From assembly GCA_902523455.1 (NCBI GenBank), contig CABYZG010000004.1, forward strand, positions 1 through 64,000: DNA of 64,000 bases, read 5' to 3'. The notes under the pieces were generated by a model. The model did not search any database. It was not told where the DNA came from and worked only from the letters and a program-made list of their open reading frames with translations. A program made the position numbers and the translations under genes. How positions within the stretch are numbered: the first letter of the stretch is position 1; each line of letters opens with the position of its first letter. The stretch comes from an uncultured Pelagibacteraceae bacterium (GTDB lineage: Bacteria; Pseudomonadota; Alphaproteobacteria; Pelagibacterales; AG-422-B15). Below are positions 44,073 to 52,734 of this stretch, one piece after another.

Positions 44073-44405
44073 ATGAACAAATTAGAGACATTAAAATCCT
44101 CAAAGGATTTTCAAAGAGCTAAAAGTGGACGCTTCTTTAGAAGTAAGTCCTTTTTGTTACAGGCTTACGAGGATAAATCGTGCAATAAGGTAAAAGTTGG
44201 ATACACAGTTTCAAAACAAAATGGAAACGCTGTCGTAAGAAATAAAATAAAGAGGCGATTAAGAGTAATTGCAAAAAATATTATTGGGGAATATGGTATT
44301 AAAAGTTGGAATTACGTAATTATTGGTAAGAAGAATTCGCTTATTGAAGATTTTAAAAATCTAGAATTTGAAATGAATGCTGCAATTAAAAAAATTCATA
44401 GTTAA
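44073..44405 (+). CDS. rnpA: Ribonuclease P protein component
   Basis: A 110-residue basic protein starting at ATG 44073 (MNKLETLKSSKDFQRAKSG), 13 bp after rpmH. The RNase P motif GNAVVRNKIKRRLRVIAKN (RNR motif) is clear, as is KVGYTVSKQ. It binds the RNase P RNA and helps recognise pre-tRNA 5' leaders. An in-frame upstream start at 43971 lies inside rpmH and is rejected. Followed 3 bp later by yidD. Confidence 0.94.
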   Translation: MNKLETLKSSKDFQRAKSGRFFRSKSFLLQAYEDKSCNKVKVGYTVSKQNGNAVVRNKIKRRLRVIAKNIIGEYGIKSWNYVIIGKKNSLIEDFKNLEFEMNAAIKKIHS

Positions 44406-44408
44406 TAA

Positions 44409-44642
44409 ATGAAATCAATATTTATATTTCTGATAGTATTATATCAAAGATTAATCTCTCCATATTTTCTCTCGTCATGTCGTTTTATGCCAACATGCTC
44501 TGAGTATGCAAAAGAGGCAATTGAAGAACACGGTTTAATTAAGGGAACCTATTTAGGTATGAGGAGAATAACAAAATGTCATCCAATAAAACTTTTAGGT
44601 GGTTCAGAAGGGTATGACCCTGTTCCAAAAGAGAAGAAGTAA
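44409..44642 (+). CDS. yidD: Membrane protein insertion efficiency factor YidD
   Basis: A 77-residue protein of the YidD/DUF37 family. LYQRLISPYFLSSCRFMPTCSEYAKEAIEEHG carries the conserved cysteines and SPYF/TCSEYA motif, ending in HPIKLLGGSEGYDPVPK. It assists insertion of membrane proteins by YidC, which starts 3 bp downstream. Usual position between rnpA and yidC. Confidence 0.95.
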   Translation: MKSIFIFLIVLYQRLISPYFLSSCRFMPTCSEYAKEAIEEHGLIKGTYLGMRRITKCHPIKLLGGSEGYDPVPKEKK

Positions 44643-44645
44643 CCT

Positions 44646-46367
44646 ATGGAAAGTAGAAATCTAATACTTGCGATAATACTCTCGGTAGTTGTTCTGTTTA
44701 TCTGGAGTTTTTTCTTTGAAGCACCTGAACAAGAAATGCTTGATGGAGAAATAGGAAGTGGTGACGTGTCAGAGGTTAATTCAAATGAACTTGATATGGA
44801 AGCCATTGACGAAATTGAGAGATCTCTAGGTATTAGCGAAAATGATAACATTGGTTTAGACGAGGCGCTGAGTGTTGATAAAAGAGTAAAAATTGAAACG
44901 GACAGCATTGTTGGATCAATTAATCTTAAAGGTCTAAAAATTGATGACATAGTTCTCAAAAAATATAATGAAACTCAAGAAGAGTTTTCAGAAAAAATTA
45001 GAGTTCTACAACCAATTGATACTTATGATGGCTATGAAGTAACATTTGGCTGGATAAAAAATCAAGACGCAAATTTTGAAACACCAAATACAGAGTCTAT
45101 TTGGAAAGTGTCTAATAGCAGTGCTACTCTTACATCGAACAACGAAGTTGAATTTGAATGGAGCAATACAACTGGCCAGACATTTGTAACTACAATTGGC
45201 CTTGATGAAGACTATTTATTTGATATTACACAAGAAGTTAAAAATAATTCGAATGAAGAAATTATTATAAATAATGCAAGTAAGATAACAAGAAAGCAAG
45301 CGCCTTCTTTATCTGGTATGTTTATTCTTCATGAAGGGTTGCTAGGTGTCTTACAAGAAAAACTTGAATTAATAGATTACGATGACCTGAAAGATGATGA
45401 AGAAACACTTAACTTTGAAAGTGATAATGGTTGGGTGGGAATTACAGATAAATACTGGTTAGCTGCGCTCATTCCAGATCAGAATAAATCATTCAAAGCT
45501 ATTTATACTTATGATAACGGATACATTGCTTACTATAGATCTCTCAATGCAACGAAAGTTGCAGCTGGTAGTGATCACATTGTTGAGAGTCAAATATTCA
45601 TTGGCGCTAAAGAAGCAAAACTCATTGATCGATATCAAGAAGATTATGGCATTTATAATTTTGATTTAGCGATTGACTGGGGCTGGTTCTATTTTCTCAC
45701 AAAACCATTATTTAACGTAATTTACTTCTTTTCTGAGTTATCAGGAAACTTTGGTTTGGCTATCATTATATTAACAGTTATTACAAGAATTGTTTTCTTT
45801 CCTCTTGCAAACTGGTCATTCATATCCATGGCTAAGATGAAAATGCTTCAACCTGAAATGACAAGAATTAAAGAACTCCACAAAGATGATAGAGCGCAGC
45901 AGCAACAGGCGCTGATGGCTTTGTATAAAAAGGAAAAAGTAAATCCAATCTCAGGATGTTTGCCAATACTTATTCAAATTCCATTTTTCTTTGCGATTTA
46001 TAAGATGTTATTTGTTTCAATTGAAATGCGACATGCCCCTTTTTATGGATGGATACAAGACCTTGCTTCAAAAGATCCAACGACCATTTTTAACGCGTTT
46101 GGCCTTATACCATGGGATCCTCCATCTTTTTTAATTATTGGAATTTGGCCAATTTTAATGGGCTTAACAATGTACATACAACAAAAACTAAACCCAGCTC
46201 CCCCCGATCCAATACAAGCAAGAATATTCATGTTCTTACCACTTTTTATTACAATTCTTTTAGCACAATTTGCAGCTGGTCTTGTAATTTATTGGACAAC
46301 AAATAACGTACTCTCAATTATTCAGCAGTGGATAATCAATAAAAGAACCACGGTCAAAACGAATTAA
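44646..46367 (+). CDS. yidC: Membrane protein insertase YidC
   Basis: A 573-residue YidC/Oxa1 insertase of the Gram-negative form: an N-terminal membrane anchor (residues 6-25), a large periplasmic domain (about 60-345), then the conserved C-terminal core with GNFGLAIIILTVITRIVFFPLANWSFISMAKM and INPISGCLPILIQIPFFFAIYKML. It inserts membrane proteins alone or with SecYEG. Followed 1 bp later by argB. The engB GTPase gene found there in many relatives is absent. Confidence 0.95.
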   Translation: MESRNLILAIILSVVVLFIWSFFFEAPEQEMLDGEIGSGDVSEVNSNELDMEAIDEIERSLGISENDNIGLDEALSVDKRVKIETDSIVGSINLKGLKIDDIVLKKYNETQEEFSEKIRVLQPIDTYDGYEVTFGWIKNQDANFETPNTESIWKVSNSSATLTSNNEVEFEWSNTTGQTFVTTIGLDEDYLFDITQEVKNNSNEEIIINNASKITRKQAPSLSGMFILHEGLLGVLQEKLELIDYDDLKDDEETLNFESDNGWVGITDKYWLAALIPDQNKSFKAIYTYDNGYIAYYRSLNATKVAAGSDHIVESQIFIGAKEAKLIDRYQEDYGIYNFDLAIDWGWFYFLTKPLFNVIYFFSELSGNFGLAIIILTVITRIVFFPLANWSFISMAKMKMLQPEMTRIKELHKDDRAQQQQALMALYKKEKVNPISGCLPILIQIPFFFAIYKMLFVSIEMRHAPFYGWIQDLASKDPTTIFNAFGLIPWDPPSFLIIGIWPILMGLTMYIQQKLNPAPPDPIQARIFMFLPLFITILLAQFAAGLVIYWTTNNVLSIIQQWIINKRTTVKTN

Positions 46368-46368
46368 A

Positions 46369-47256
46369 ATGTCTATAAAAAATAATGTGAGTGAAAGCTC
46401 TCAGCTTTTACAGAAATATTGGCCATCAGGAAAAAAATATTTCAACAGTACAGATCAATTTATTAAAAGATATAAAAATCGAATTATTGTTATTAAATAC
46501 GGGGGTTATGCTCTTACAAAACCTCATTTAGTAAAATCATTTGCAAAAAATATTGCTCTTCTGAACCAACTGGGAATGAAAGTTATTATTGTCCATGGTG
46601 GGGGGCCGCAAATTGAAAATCAATTGAGAAAGAAAAAAATTAAGAATGAAGAATACCAAGGTTTAAGGGTTACAACAAAACAGATTTTAAGTGTTGTTAA
46701 GACAGTTCTGGCCGGTGATCTCAATAAACTTATTTCAAATGAAATTACAAAATATGGCAGTAAACCCAAACGTTTTGATGGGATAAGACAAAAAATCATC
46801 AATGCAAAAATAGCTATGAATGGGAATATCGGTTTTGTTGGAGAGCCCAGAAAAATTAATAAATCATTAATTCAAGCAGCGCTGGGTAAAAAACAAATAC
46901 CTGTGATTGCGCCTTTGGGATATGACTCAAATAAAAATACGCTAAATATTAATGCTGATACTGCGGCTGCATTTATCGCTGAAACTGTCAAAGCCGAAAG
47001 ACTTCTACTTTTGACAGATGTAGAGGGGGTAATGGATAATAACAAAAGATTGATTACCGAGCTGGATCGTAAAAAAGCATTTCAATACATAAAAAAAGGC
47101 ACTATAAAAAGTGGTATGATTCCCAAAATTAAGGCATGTTTCAATACCCTTAAAAATGGGGCAAAAGGAGTTGCTTTAATCGATGGTCGTAAACAAAATG
47201 CAGTAGTAATGGAGATTTTAACAACGAAAGGTGCTGGAACACTAATAAAGAAATGA
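46369..47256 (+). CDS. argB: Acetylglutamate kinase
   Basis: A 295-residue amino-acid kinase. The phosphate loop VIKYGGYAL (about residues 36-44; usually VIKYGGHAM or similar), [25 protein letters not shown] and [13 protein letters not shown] all fit ArgB. It phosphorylates N-acetylglutamate in arginine synthesis. It starts 1 bp after yidC and overlaps dapD by 4 bp, so it belongs to the rpmH transcript or an internal one. Confidence 0.93.
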   Translation: MSIKNNVSESSQLLQKYWPSGKKYFNSTDQFIKRYKNRIIVIKYGGYALTKPHLVKSFAKNIALLNQLGMKVIIVHGGGPQIENQLRKKKIKNEEYQGLRVTTKQILSVVKTVLAGDLNKLISNEITKYGSKPKRFDGIRQKIINAKIAMNGNIGFVGEPRKINKSLIQAALGKKQIPVIAPLGYDSNKNTLNINADTAAAFIAETVKAERLLLLTDVEGVMDNNKRLITELDRKKAFQYIKKGTIKSGMIPKIKACFNTLKNGAKGVALIDGRKQNAVVMEILTTKGAGTLIKK

Positions 47257-48077
47257 GTGATAATACAGAATTAAAAAATAAAATTGAAAGTGCATGGGAA
47301 AATATTGCAAATGTTACTCCCGACGATACAGATATTGCTGATGCTGTAAATGAAGTTATAAAAAAACTTGATAACGGACATTTTAGGATTGCAGAAAAAA
47401 ATGGCAATGACTGGATTGTTAATCAGTGGTTAAAAAAAGCCGTTCTTATATCATTTCGAATAAATGATAATAAAATTTTAAAAGGACCTTACACGTCTTG
47501 GTATGACAAAGTAAAAGGTAAAACCGTTGATTGGAATGAAGATCAATGGAAAGAAGCTGGCTACCGACATGTTCCAAATGGTACCGTTCGTGAAGGATCT
47601 TTCATAGGTAAAGGCGTGGTGCTGATGCCATCTTTTGTAAATATTGGCGCTTACATTGATGAAGGTACAATGGTTGACACATGGGCAACTGTTGGATCAT
47701 GTGCTCAGATTGGTAAAAACTGTCACTTATCAGGCGGTGTTGGTATTGGTGGTGTTTTAGAGCCACTGCAAGCAAATCCTGTAATAATTGAAGATGATTG
47801 TTTTGTTGGTGCAAGAGCTGAGGTTGCTGAAGGTGTAATTGTAAGAGAAGGATCGGTTCTCTCAATGGGAGTATATTTAGGAGCATCAACAAAAATTGTG
47901 AATAGGTCTACAGGTGAAATTAGTTACGGGGAAGTACCTGCTTATTCTGTAGTAGTTCCAGGTAGTCTTCCTAATGAAGATCCAAAAAAGCCAAGCTTAT
48001 ATTGTGTTGTAATCGTTAAAACAGTTGATGAAAACACAAGAAAGAAAACATCGATAAACGATCTACTCAGAGAATAA
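47253..48077 (+). CDS. dapD: Tetrahydrodipicolinate N-succinyltransferase
   Basis: A 274-residue left-handed beta-helix acyltransferase of lysine/diaminopimelate synthesis. [60 protein letters not shown] is the hexapeptide-repeat part (about 110-170). It uses succinyl-CoA. It is coupled to argB upstream (4-bp overlap) and dapE downstream (3-bp gap). Confidence 0.96.
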   Translation: MSDNTELKNKIESAWENIANVTPDDTDIADAVNEVIKKLDNGHFRIAEKNGNDWIVNQWLKKAVLISFRINDNKILKGPYTSWYDKVKGKTVDWNEDQWKEAGYRHVPNGTVREGSFIGKGVVLMPSFVNIGAYIDEGTMVDTWATVGSCAQIGKNCHLSGGVGIGGVLEPLQANPVIIEDDCFVGARAEVAEGVIVREGSVLSMGVYLGASTKIVNRSTGEISYGEVPAYSVVVPGSLPNEDPKKPSLYCVVIVKTVDENTRKKTSINDLLRE

Positions 48078-48080
48078 ATT

Positions 48081-49226
48081 ATGGAAGTCGTTGAACTAAC
48101 AAAATCACTTATTTCTTGTCCAAGTGTCACACCTAATAACGAGGGGGTCTTGGACCTACTTCAAAAGGAACTCACTGACATGGGATTTACATGCAATCGT
48201 TATTTATTTAGTGATACTGACACACCCGACGTAGATAATTTATTCGCAAAAATTGGCAGTGGTGCTCCACATTTGTGTTTTGGAGGTCATACTGATGTTG
48301 TTCCAGTTGGTGATGAAAATGCATGGAATTCAAATCCATTTGAGGCCACTGAAAAAAATGGAAAGTTATATGGCCGTGGTGCGAGCGATATGAAATCTGC
48401 TATAGCTGCATTTGTTTCAGCAGTAAGAGAATACTTAGAGAATAATGAGATGAAAGGAACAATAAGTCTCTTAATTACAAATGACGAAGAAGGACCTGCA
48501 ATCAATGGGACAAGAAAAGTACTAGAAGAAATTTATAAAAATGGAGAAAAGATAGATAGTTGCTTGGTAGGGGAACCCACATGCCCAAGTAATTTAGGTG
48601 AAATGATTAAAATTGGAAGAAGAGGCAGTATTACCACGACTATTAAAGTTTCAGGGAAACAAGGTCATGTTGCCTATCCAGAATGGACTCTCAACCCAAT
48701 AAATCCTCTGACATCAATACTCAATACACTGTGTAATTTAGAGCTTGATAAAGGTACAGAAGACTTTCCACCATCAAATATGGAAATTGTTAAAATTGAA
48801 TCAAGTGAAGGTGCGACTAATATTGTTCCACAAACCTCAACTGGAATATTTAATATTCGGTACAATATTAATCACACAAAAGAGAGTCTTCAATCAATGA
48901 TCAATGAAGTTGTTTCAAAAAATATCAATAATAGTGACTATAAAGTTGATATAACTTTTAACAATTCTGCAGAACCATTTTTAACTGAAAAAGGTAAATT
49001 TACAGAGATAGTGAAAAGTTCTGTTGATGAGATTACAGGAATGAATTCTTCACTAACAACAACAGGTGGAACATCAGATGCAAGATTTTTTAAAGATTAC
49101 TGCGAAGTAGCAGAGTTTGGACTTATTGGAGAGACCGCACACCAAATTGATGAAAATGTAAATACTGAGGACATAACTAAGCTTAAAGAAATTTATAGTC
49201 TTATAATCACTAAGTACTTCCAATAA
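48081..49226 (+). CDS. dapE: Succinyl-diaminopimelate desuccinylase
   Basis: A 381-residue M20-family zinc hydrolase. FGGHTDVVPVGD carries His and Asp metal ligands, RGASDMKSAIAAF the bridging Asp, TNDEEGPAINGT the catalytic Glu, and CLVGEPT and the final His in ETAHQIDENV complete the site. It releases succinate from N-succinyl-LL-diaminopimelate. It is the last gene of the rpmH-to-dapE run and is followed by a 333-bp gap. Confidence 0.95.
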   Translation: MEVVELTKSLISCPSVTPNNEGVLDLLQKELTDMGFTCNRYLFSDTDTPDVDNLFAKIGSGAPHLCFGGHTDVVPVGDENAWNSNPFEATEKNGKLYGRGASDMKSAIAAFVSAVREYLENNEMKGTISLLITNDEEGPAINGTRKVLEEIYKNGEKIDSCLVGEPTCPSNLGEMIKIGRRGSITTTIKVSGKQGHVAYPEWTLNPINPLTSILNTLCNLELDKGTEDFPPSNMEIVKIESSEGATNIVPQTSTGIFNIRYNINHTKESLQSMINEVVSKNINNSDYKVDITFNNSAEPFLTEKGKFTEIVKSSVDEITGMNSSLTTTGGTSDARFFKDYCEVAEFGLIGETAHQIDENVNTEDITKLKEIYSLIITKYFQ

Positions 49227-49263
49227 AAATCAACTATTTATCAATTTTAGAGCTATTTAGGTA

Positions 49264-49350
49264 TTATACTATTAGCAACATTAGCATGATGGTCAAAGCT
49301 ATATCCAATTTAAGGGGGGAAGGATTAAAATTCCATCTAGTTCCAAACAT
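49264..49350 (-). CDS. Putative 28-residue small membrane protein (B of a pair)
   Basis: A 28-codon minus-strand ORF starting ATG 49350, opening MFGTRWNFNPSPLKLD and ending in a hydrophobic helix (IALTIMLMLLIV). The RWNFNPSP head is distinctive and not composition-driven AT noise. It starts 9 bp after the stop of a second small ORF on the same strand, with an AGGT ribosome-like site 7 nt ahead. I do not recognise the family. A single-span membrane peptide is the likely product. Confidence 0.45.
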   Translation of the reverse strand: MFGTRWNFNPSPLKLDIALTIMLMLLIV

Positions 49351-49359
49351 AATAAATAC

Positions 49360-49461
49360 CTAAATAATTGCTCCAGCTATTTGAAAAAGAAAGTAAACAG
49401 TCAAGATTACTGGGAAAGCCCTAAGAAAGTAGTTAAATGATTGCTCAAATATTTTTTTCAT
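49360..49461 (-). CDS. Putative 33-residue small membrane protein (A of a pair)
   Basis: A 33-codon minus-strand ORF beginning MKKIFEQSFNYFLRAFPVIL and ending FQIAGAII. It has a charged-aromatic head, then one hydrophobic span. It is the first of two tandem small ORFs in the only gap above 300 bp in this window. No clear ribosome site precedes ATG 49461. A dyad (49462-49482) abuts the start. Family unknown to me. Confidence 0.42.
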   Translation of the reverse strand: MKKIFEQSFNYFLRAFPVILTVYFLFQIAGAII

Positions 49462-49482
49462 AATCATCTGTTACAGATTATT
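49462..49482. promoter_or_regulatory. Imperfect dyad between the small ORFs and the ATP-grasp cassette
   Basis: AATCATCTG, 3-nt centre TTA, CAGATTATT: eight of nine bases match between arms. It abuts the first codon of the minus-strand small ORF and lies 78 bp ahead of the plus-strand ATP-grasp gene, so it could control either. The factor is unknown. The rest of the 49227-49559 gap contains the two small ORFs and a strong ribosome site, GGGAGGGG, at 49493. Confidence 0.35.
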
Positions 49483-49506
49483 TGCTGAATTCGGGAGGGG
49501 AATAAC

Positions 49507-49602
49507 ATGTCAATTTGGCAAAGGCATAAAATTAATATTGATAGCTATTTGATTAGTATGTGGCCATGTTTGATGAAATGTATAGCGATGACGCTCAAAT
49601 AA
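49507..49602 (+). CDS. Short ORF with strong ribosome site overlapping the ATP-grasp start
   Basis: A 31-codon ORF opening MSIWQRHKINIDSYL, preceded by GGGAGGGG (49493-49500), the best Shine-Dalgarno nearby. It is out of frame with the ATP-grasp gene, whose start at 49560/49566 lies within it. It may be a leader peptide coupling translation, or a displaced N-terminus if a frameshift exists here. Its sequence resembles no family I know. Confidence 0.3.
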   Translation: MSIWQRHKINIDSYLISMWPCLMKCIAMTLK

Positions 49603-50972
49603 GAAAGCACTACTTACAAGTAAATTCATGGTTGAGAACCATGTCATCCACGGTCATTAGCCAAAAGAATTTTGAAGCTGAGTCTCATTTTAAAAGAATT
49701 GGTATTACTTTTTCGGTCAAAGATGATGATATGACTGAACGAATCATCCCATTTGATCTAATTCCAAGAATTCTAACAAACTATGAATGGGTAAAGATAG
49801 AAAAAGGTGTTTTACAAAGAGCGAAAGCTCTAAATTCTTTTCTTCACGATATTTATAATAGCGGTGAAATTTTTAAGGCGGGGATTGTTCCAAAAGAAAT
49901 AGTTTATAAAAAATCGTCCTATGATCAGTCTATGATCAACTTTTCACCTCCAAGAAAGATTTATAGTCCAATAATTGGTGTTGACTTAGTCAGAACAGGA
50001 AAAGATGAGTTTTATGTTTTAGAAGACAATTGTCGGACACCATCCGGTGTTTCATACATGTTGGAAAATAGAGAAATCATGATGAAAATGTTTCCTGATT
50101 TATTTCATACGAATCGTGTTTTACGAGTTGATGACTATCCTACTAGATTACTGCAGACGCTAATGAGTCTTGCCCCAAAAAAATGTGATAGCAGTATACC
50201 AACAGTTGTCTTATTAACTCCAGGCCATTTAAATAGTGCATATTACGAACATACTTTTTTATCCGATCAAATGGGTATTGAAATGGTGGAGTCACAAGAT
50301 CTTTTTGTTGAAAATGATTTGCTCTATATGAAGACAGTTGATGGACCAAAAAAAATAGATGTTGTTTATCGAAGAATTGATGACGAATTTTTAGATCCTC
50401 TTTGTTATAACCCGGACTCAGTCATTGGCGTCCCGGGGATCACTCAAGTTTATAAGACAGGTGGTGTGAATATATGCTCAGCTCCTGGTGCTGGTATCGC
50501 AGATGACAAAGCTATTTATATATTTGTCCCTGAAATGATAAAATTTTACCTTGGTGAAACACCTATTCTAGATAATGTTGAAACATGGAGATGTGAAAGA
50601 GATGATGAATTAACTTATGTATTAGAAAATATTGAAAAACTTGTAGTGAAAGAGGTTGATGGTTCAGGTGGTTATGGAATGTTAATTGGACCTAAATCAA
50701 CTAAAGATCAAATTTCAGAGTTCTCTACTAAACTGAAAAGTAACCCTCGAGGATATATTGCTCAACCAACATTAGACTTATCATCCTCACCAACATTAAT
50801 AGATAATGAAGTTTCAGGAAGACGAGTTGATTTACGTCCATTCTGTCTTGTTGGAGAAAAAGTACAATTATGCCCAGGGGGATTAACAAGAGTTGCATTA
50901 AATAAAGGATCTTATGTAGTAAATTCATCACAAGGGGGAGGAGTAAAGGACACTTGGGTCCTCGCAGATTAA
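49560..50972 (+). CDS. Circularly permuted ATP-grasp protein
   Basis: A 470-residue (468 from ATG 49566) member of the circularly permuted ATP-grasp family (formerly DUF404/DUF407). Typical pieces: FDEMYSDDAQIRKHY, KRIGITFSV, IIPFDLIPRIL, FLHDIYNSGEIFKAGIVP, FYVLEDNCRTPSGVSYMLENR, VVYRRIDDEFLDP and VVKEVDGSGGYGMLIGP. Such enzymes are predicted to make an amide or peptide bond with ATP. It is followed by alpha-E (1-bp gap) and transglutaminase genes, the standard trio. Confidence 0.92.
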   Translation: MAMFDEMYSDDAQIRKHYLQVNSWLRTMSSTVISQKNFEAESHFKRIGITFSVKDDDMTERIIPFDLIPRILTNYEWVKIEKGVLQRAKALNSFLHDIYNSGEIFKAGIVPKEIVYKKSSYDQSMINFSPPRKIYSPIIGVDLVRTGKDEFYVLEDNCRTPSGVSYMLENREIMMKMFPDLFHTNRVLRVDDYPTRLLQTLMSLAPKKCDSSIPTVVLLTPGHLNSAYYEHTFLSDQMGIEMVESQDLFVENDLLYMKTVDGPKKIDVVYRRIDDEFLDPLCYNPDSVIGVPGITQVYKTGGVNICSAPGAGIADDKAIYIFVPEMIKFYLGETPILDNVETWRCERDDELTYVLENIEKLVVKEVDGSGGYGMLIGPKSTKDQISEFSTKLKSNPRGYIAQPTLDLSSSPTLIDNEVSGRRVDLRPFCLVGEKVQLCPGGLTRVALNKGSYVVNSSQGGGVKDTWVLAD

Positions 50973-50973
50973 C

Positions 50974-51909
50974 ATGCTAAGCAGAACAGCAGAGAATCTT
51001 TACTGGATTAGTAGATATATGGAAAGAGCAGAAACTATGGCACGCCTTCTTGATGTGGGTTATAGAATGTCTTTGTTTCCTAACCCTAAAGGCTACCATA
51101 ATGAATGGGACTCAGTATTATCAGCTGCGGGTGCTGCTCAAGGTTACTTTACTAAATACAATGAAATAAATCAGGAAAATGTTGAGGATTATATTTTTTT
51201 TGACGAAGAAAATCCTTCCTCTGTGTACAGCTGTATATCCAAAGCTAGAAATAATGCTCTATTAGTGAGGACTGCATTCACTCCTGAGGCATGGGTTGCG
51301 ATTAATAAGTCATACAAAGAGATATTGGAGCTAAAAAATAAAAAATTTACTCGTGCTGATCTACCAAACTTTACTGAATGGACTATTCAACAAGTAAATA
51401 TGTTTCGGGGATCAGCAAACTCATTATTACGAAATGACGGATATCATTTCATATTTCTTGGTACATTCATTGAACGAGCAGATAATTCTGCAAGATTGCT
51501 CGATGTAAAATATTTTGTACTACTTCCAACTGCTGATTATATAGGGGGAAATCTTGATAATTTACAATGGATTATACTTTTACGATCACTATCTTCATTT
51601 CGCGCTTTTAGATGGGCTTATGATGGAGACGTGACCTCAACAAAAATTGCGCATTTTTTTATACTTAATAATGATTGTTCACGTTCTTTAAGTTTTTGTA
51701 TAAATAATATTGTTTATCATCTTAATTGTTTGAAATGCAGTCCTGATAAAATCAGTGACATTTACTCTGGCCTTAAATCAGTTCATAATTCTGTGAAAGA
51801 CGAAACTGTCGAGTCAATTATTGAATATGGTTTGCATGAGTATGTGACCAATTTTGTATCGAAGATATCTTTCTTAGACAATCAAATTCAAAATCATTTT
51901 TTTAGGTAG
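50974..51909 (+). CDS. Alpha-E domain protein (DUF403)
   Basis: A 311-residue helical protein with the alpha-E signature: LSRTAENLYWISRYMERAETMARLLDV at the N-terminus and FIFLGTFIERADNSARLLDVKYFVLLP in the middle. The family has no known catalytic activity but always travels with ATP-grasp and transglutaminase proteins. Starts 1 bp after the ATP-grasp gene. Probable partner in substrate binding or complex formation. Confidence 0.92.
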   Translation: MLSRTAENLYWISRYMERAETMARLLDVGYRMSLFPNPKGYHNEWDSVLSAAGAAQGYFTKYNEINQENVEDYIFFDEENPSSVYSCISKARNNALLVRTAFTPEAWVAINKSYKEILELKNKKFTRADLPNFTEWTIQQVNMFRGSANSLLRNDGYHFIFLGTFIERADNSARLLDVKYFVLLPTADYIGGNLDNLQWIILLRSLSSFRAFRWAYDGDVTSTKIAHFFILNNDCSRSLSFCINNIVYHLNCLKCSPDKISDIYSGLKSVHNSVKDETVESIIEYGLHEYVTNFVSKISFLDNQIQNHFFR

Positions 51910-51912
51910 ATC

Positions 51913-52734
51913 ATGTTACTTACAATCAATCATACAACAAATTATGAATACGATGATAACCTATTAGGGTTAATTCAAACAACAAAGTTGACTCCATCAC
52001 CCTACAATGGTCTTAAAATATTGAATTGGACTGTAAAAAGAAATAACAAATCTGGTGGTGAAATATTTAGAGATGGAGAGGGAAATAATATAATTAACTT
52101 CAAAGGCGAGCCGTCAGAAAAGGAAATTAAATTTGTAGTTAAAGGAGAAGTTGAAACAATTGATACAAATGGAGTGTATGAAAGTTTGAATGATAAAATC
52201 GATCCTTATGTCTATTTAAGAAGTACAATTTTAACACTTCCAAATGATAAAATAAAAGAGCTAGCTTCTATTGCCTCAAAAGATAGCTCAAATGAAGACA
52301 CTGTAACTATTGCTCATGATTTAATGCTCTTGATTGCAAAAAAAATTAAATATGAACCATATACCACCAATACAAACACGACTGCAGCTATGTCAATAGA
52401 TCAAGAGAAGGGTGTTTGCCAAGATCAAGCACACATAATGATTTCCGCTGCTAGATACTTGGGCATTCCCTCAAGATATGTAAATGGCTACATGCATAAA
52501 AATAGAAATGACTCTGAATTTCAAGCTACACACGCATGGGCTGAACTTTATATAGATCAACTTGGTTGGGTTGGCTTTGATCCTACAAATCAATGTTGTC
52601 CCGATGAGAGATATATTCGAGTTTCATGCGGCTTAGATGCAAGTTATGCGGCGCCAATCAGAGGGATCTTTTTTGGTAACACCGCAGAAAAATTAGATAT
52701 AGATGTTCAAACAATTGAAAACTGCTCACAATAA
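51913..52734 (+). CDS. Transglutaminase-like cysteine peptidase/ligase
   Basis: A 273-residue protein with an N-terminal beta-rich domain (LTINHTTNYEYDDNLLGLIQ) and a transglutaminase-like core. The catalytic Cys is in GVCQDQAHIMISAARYLG, the His in ATHAWAELYID and the Asp in GWVGFDPTN. No signal peptide. It may process or attach peptides made by the ATP-grasp neighbour. It ends with no gap to the convergent truA. Confidence 0.92.
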   Translation: MLLTINHTTNYEYDDNLLGLIQTTKLTPSPYNGLKILNWTVKRNNKSGGEIFRDGEGNNIINFKGEPSEKEIKFVVKGEVETIDTNGVYESLNDKIDPYVYLRSTILTLPNDKIKELASIASKDSSNEDTVTIAHDLMLLIAKKIKYEPYTTNTNTTAAMSIDQEKGVCQDQAHIMISAARYLGIPSRYVNGYMHKNRNDSEFQATHAWAELYIDQLGWVGFDPTNQCCPDERYIRVSCGLDASYAAPIRGIFFGNTAEKLDIDVQTIENCSQ

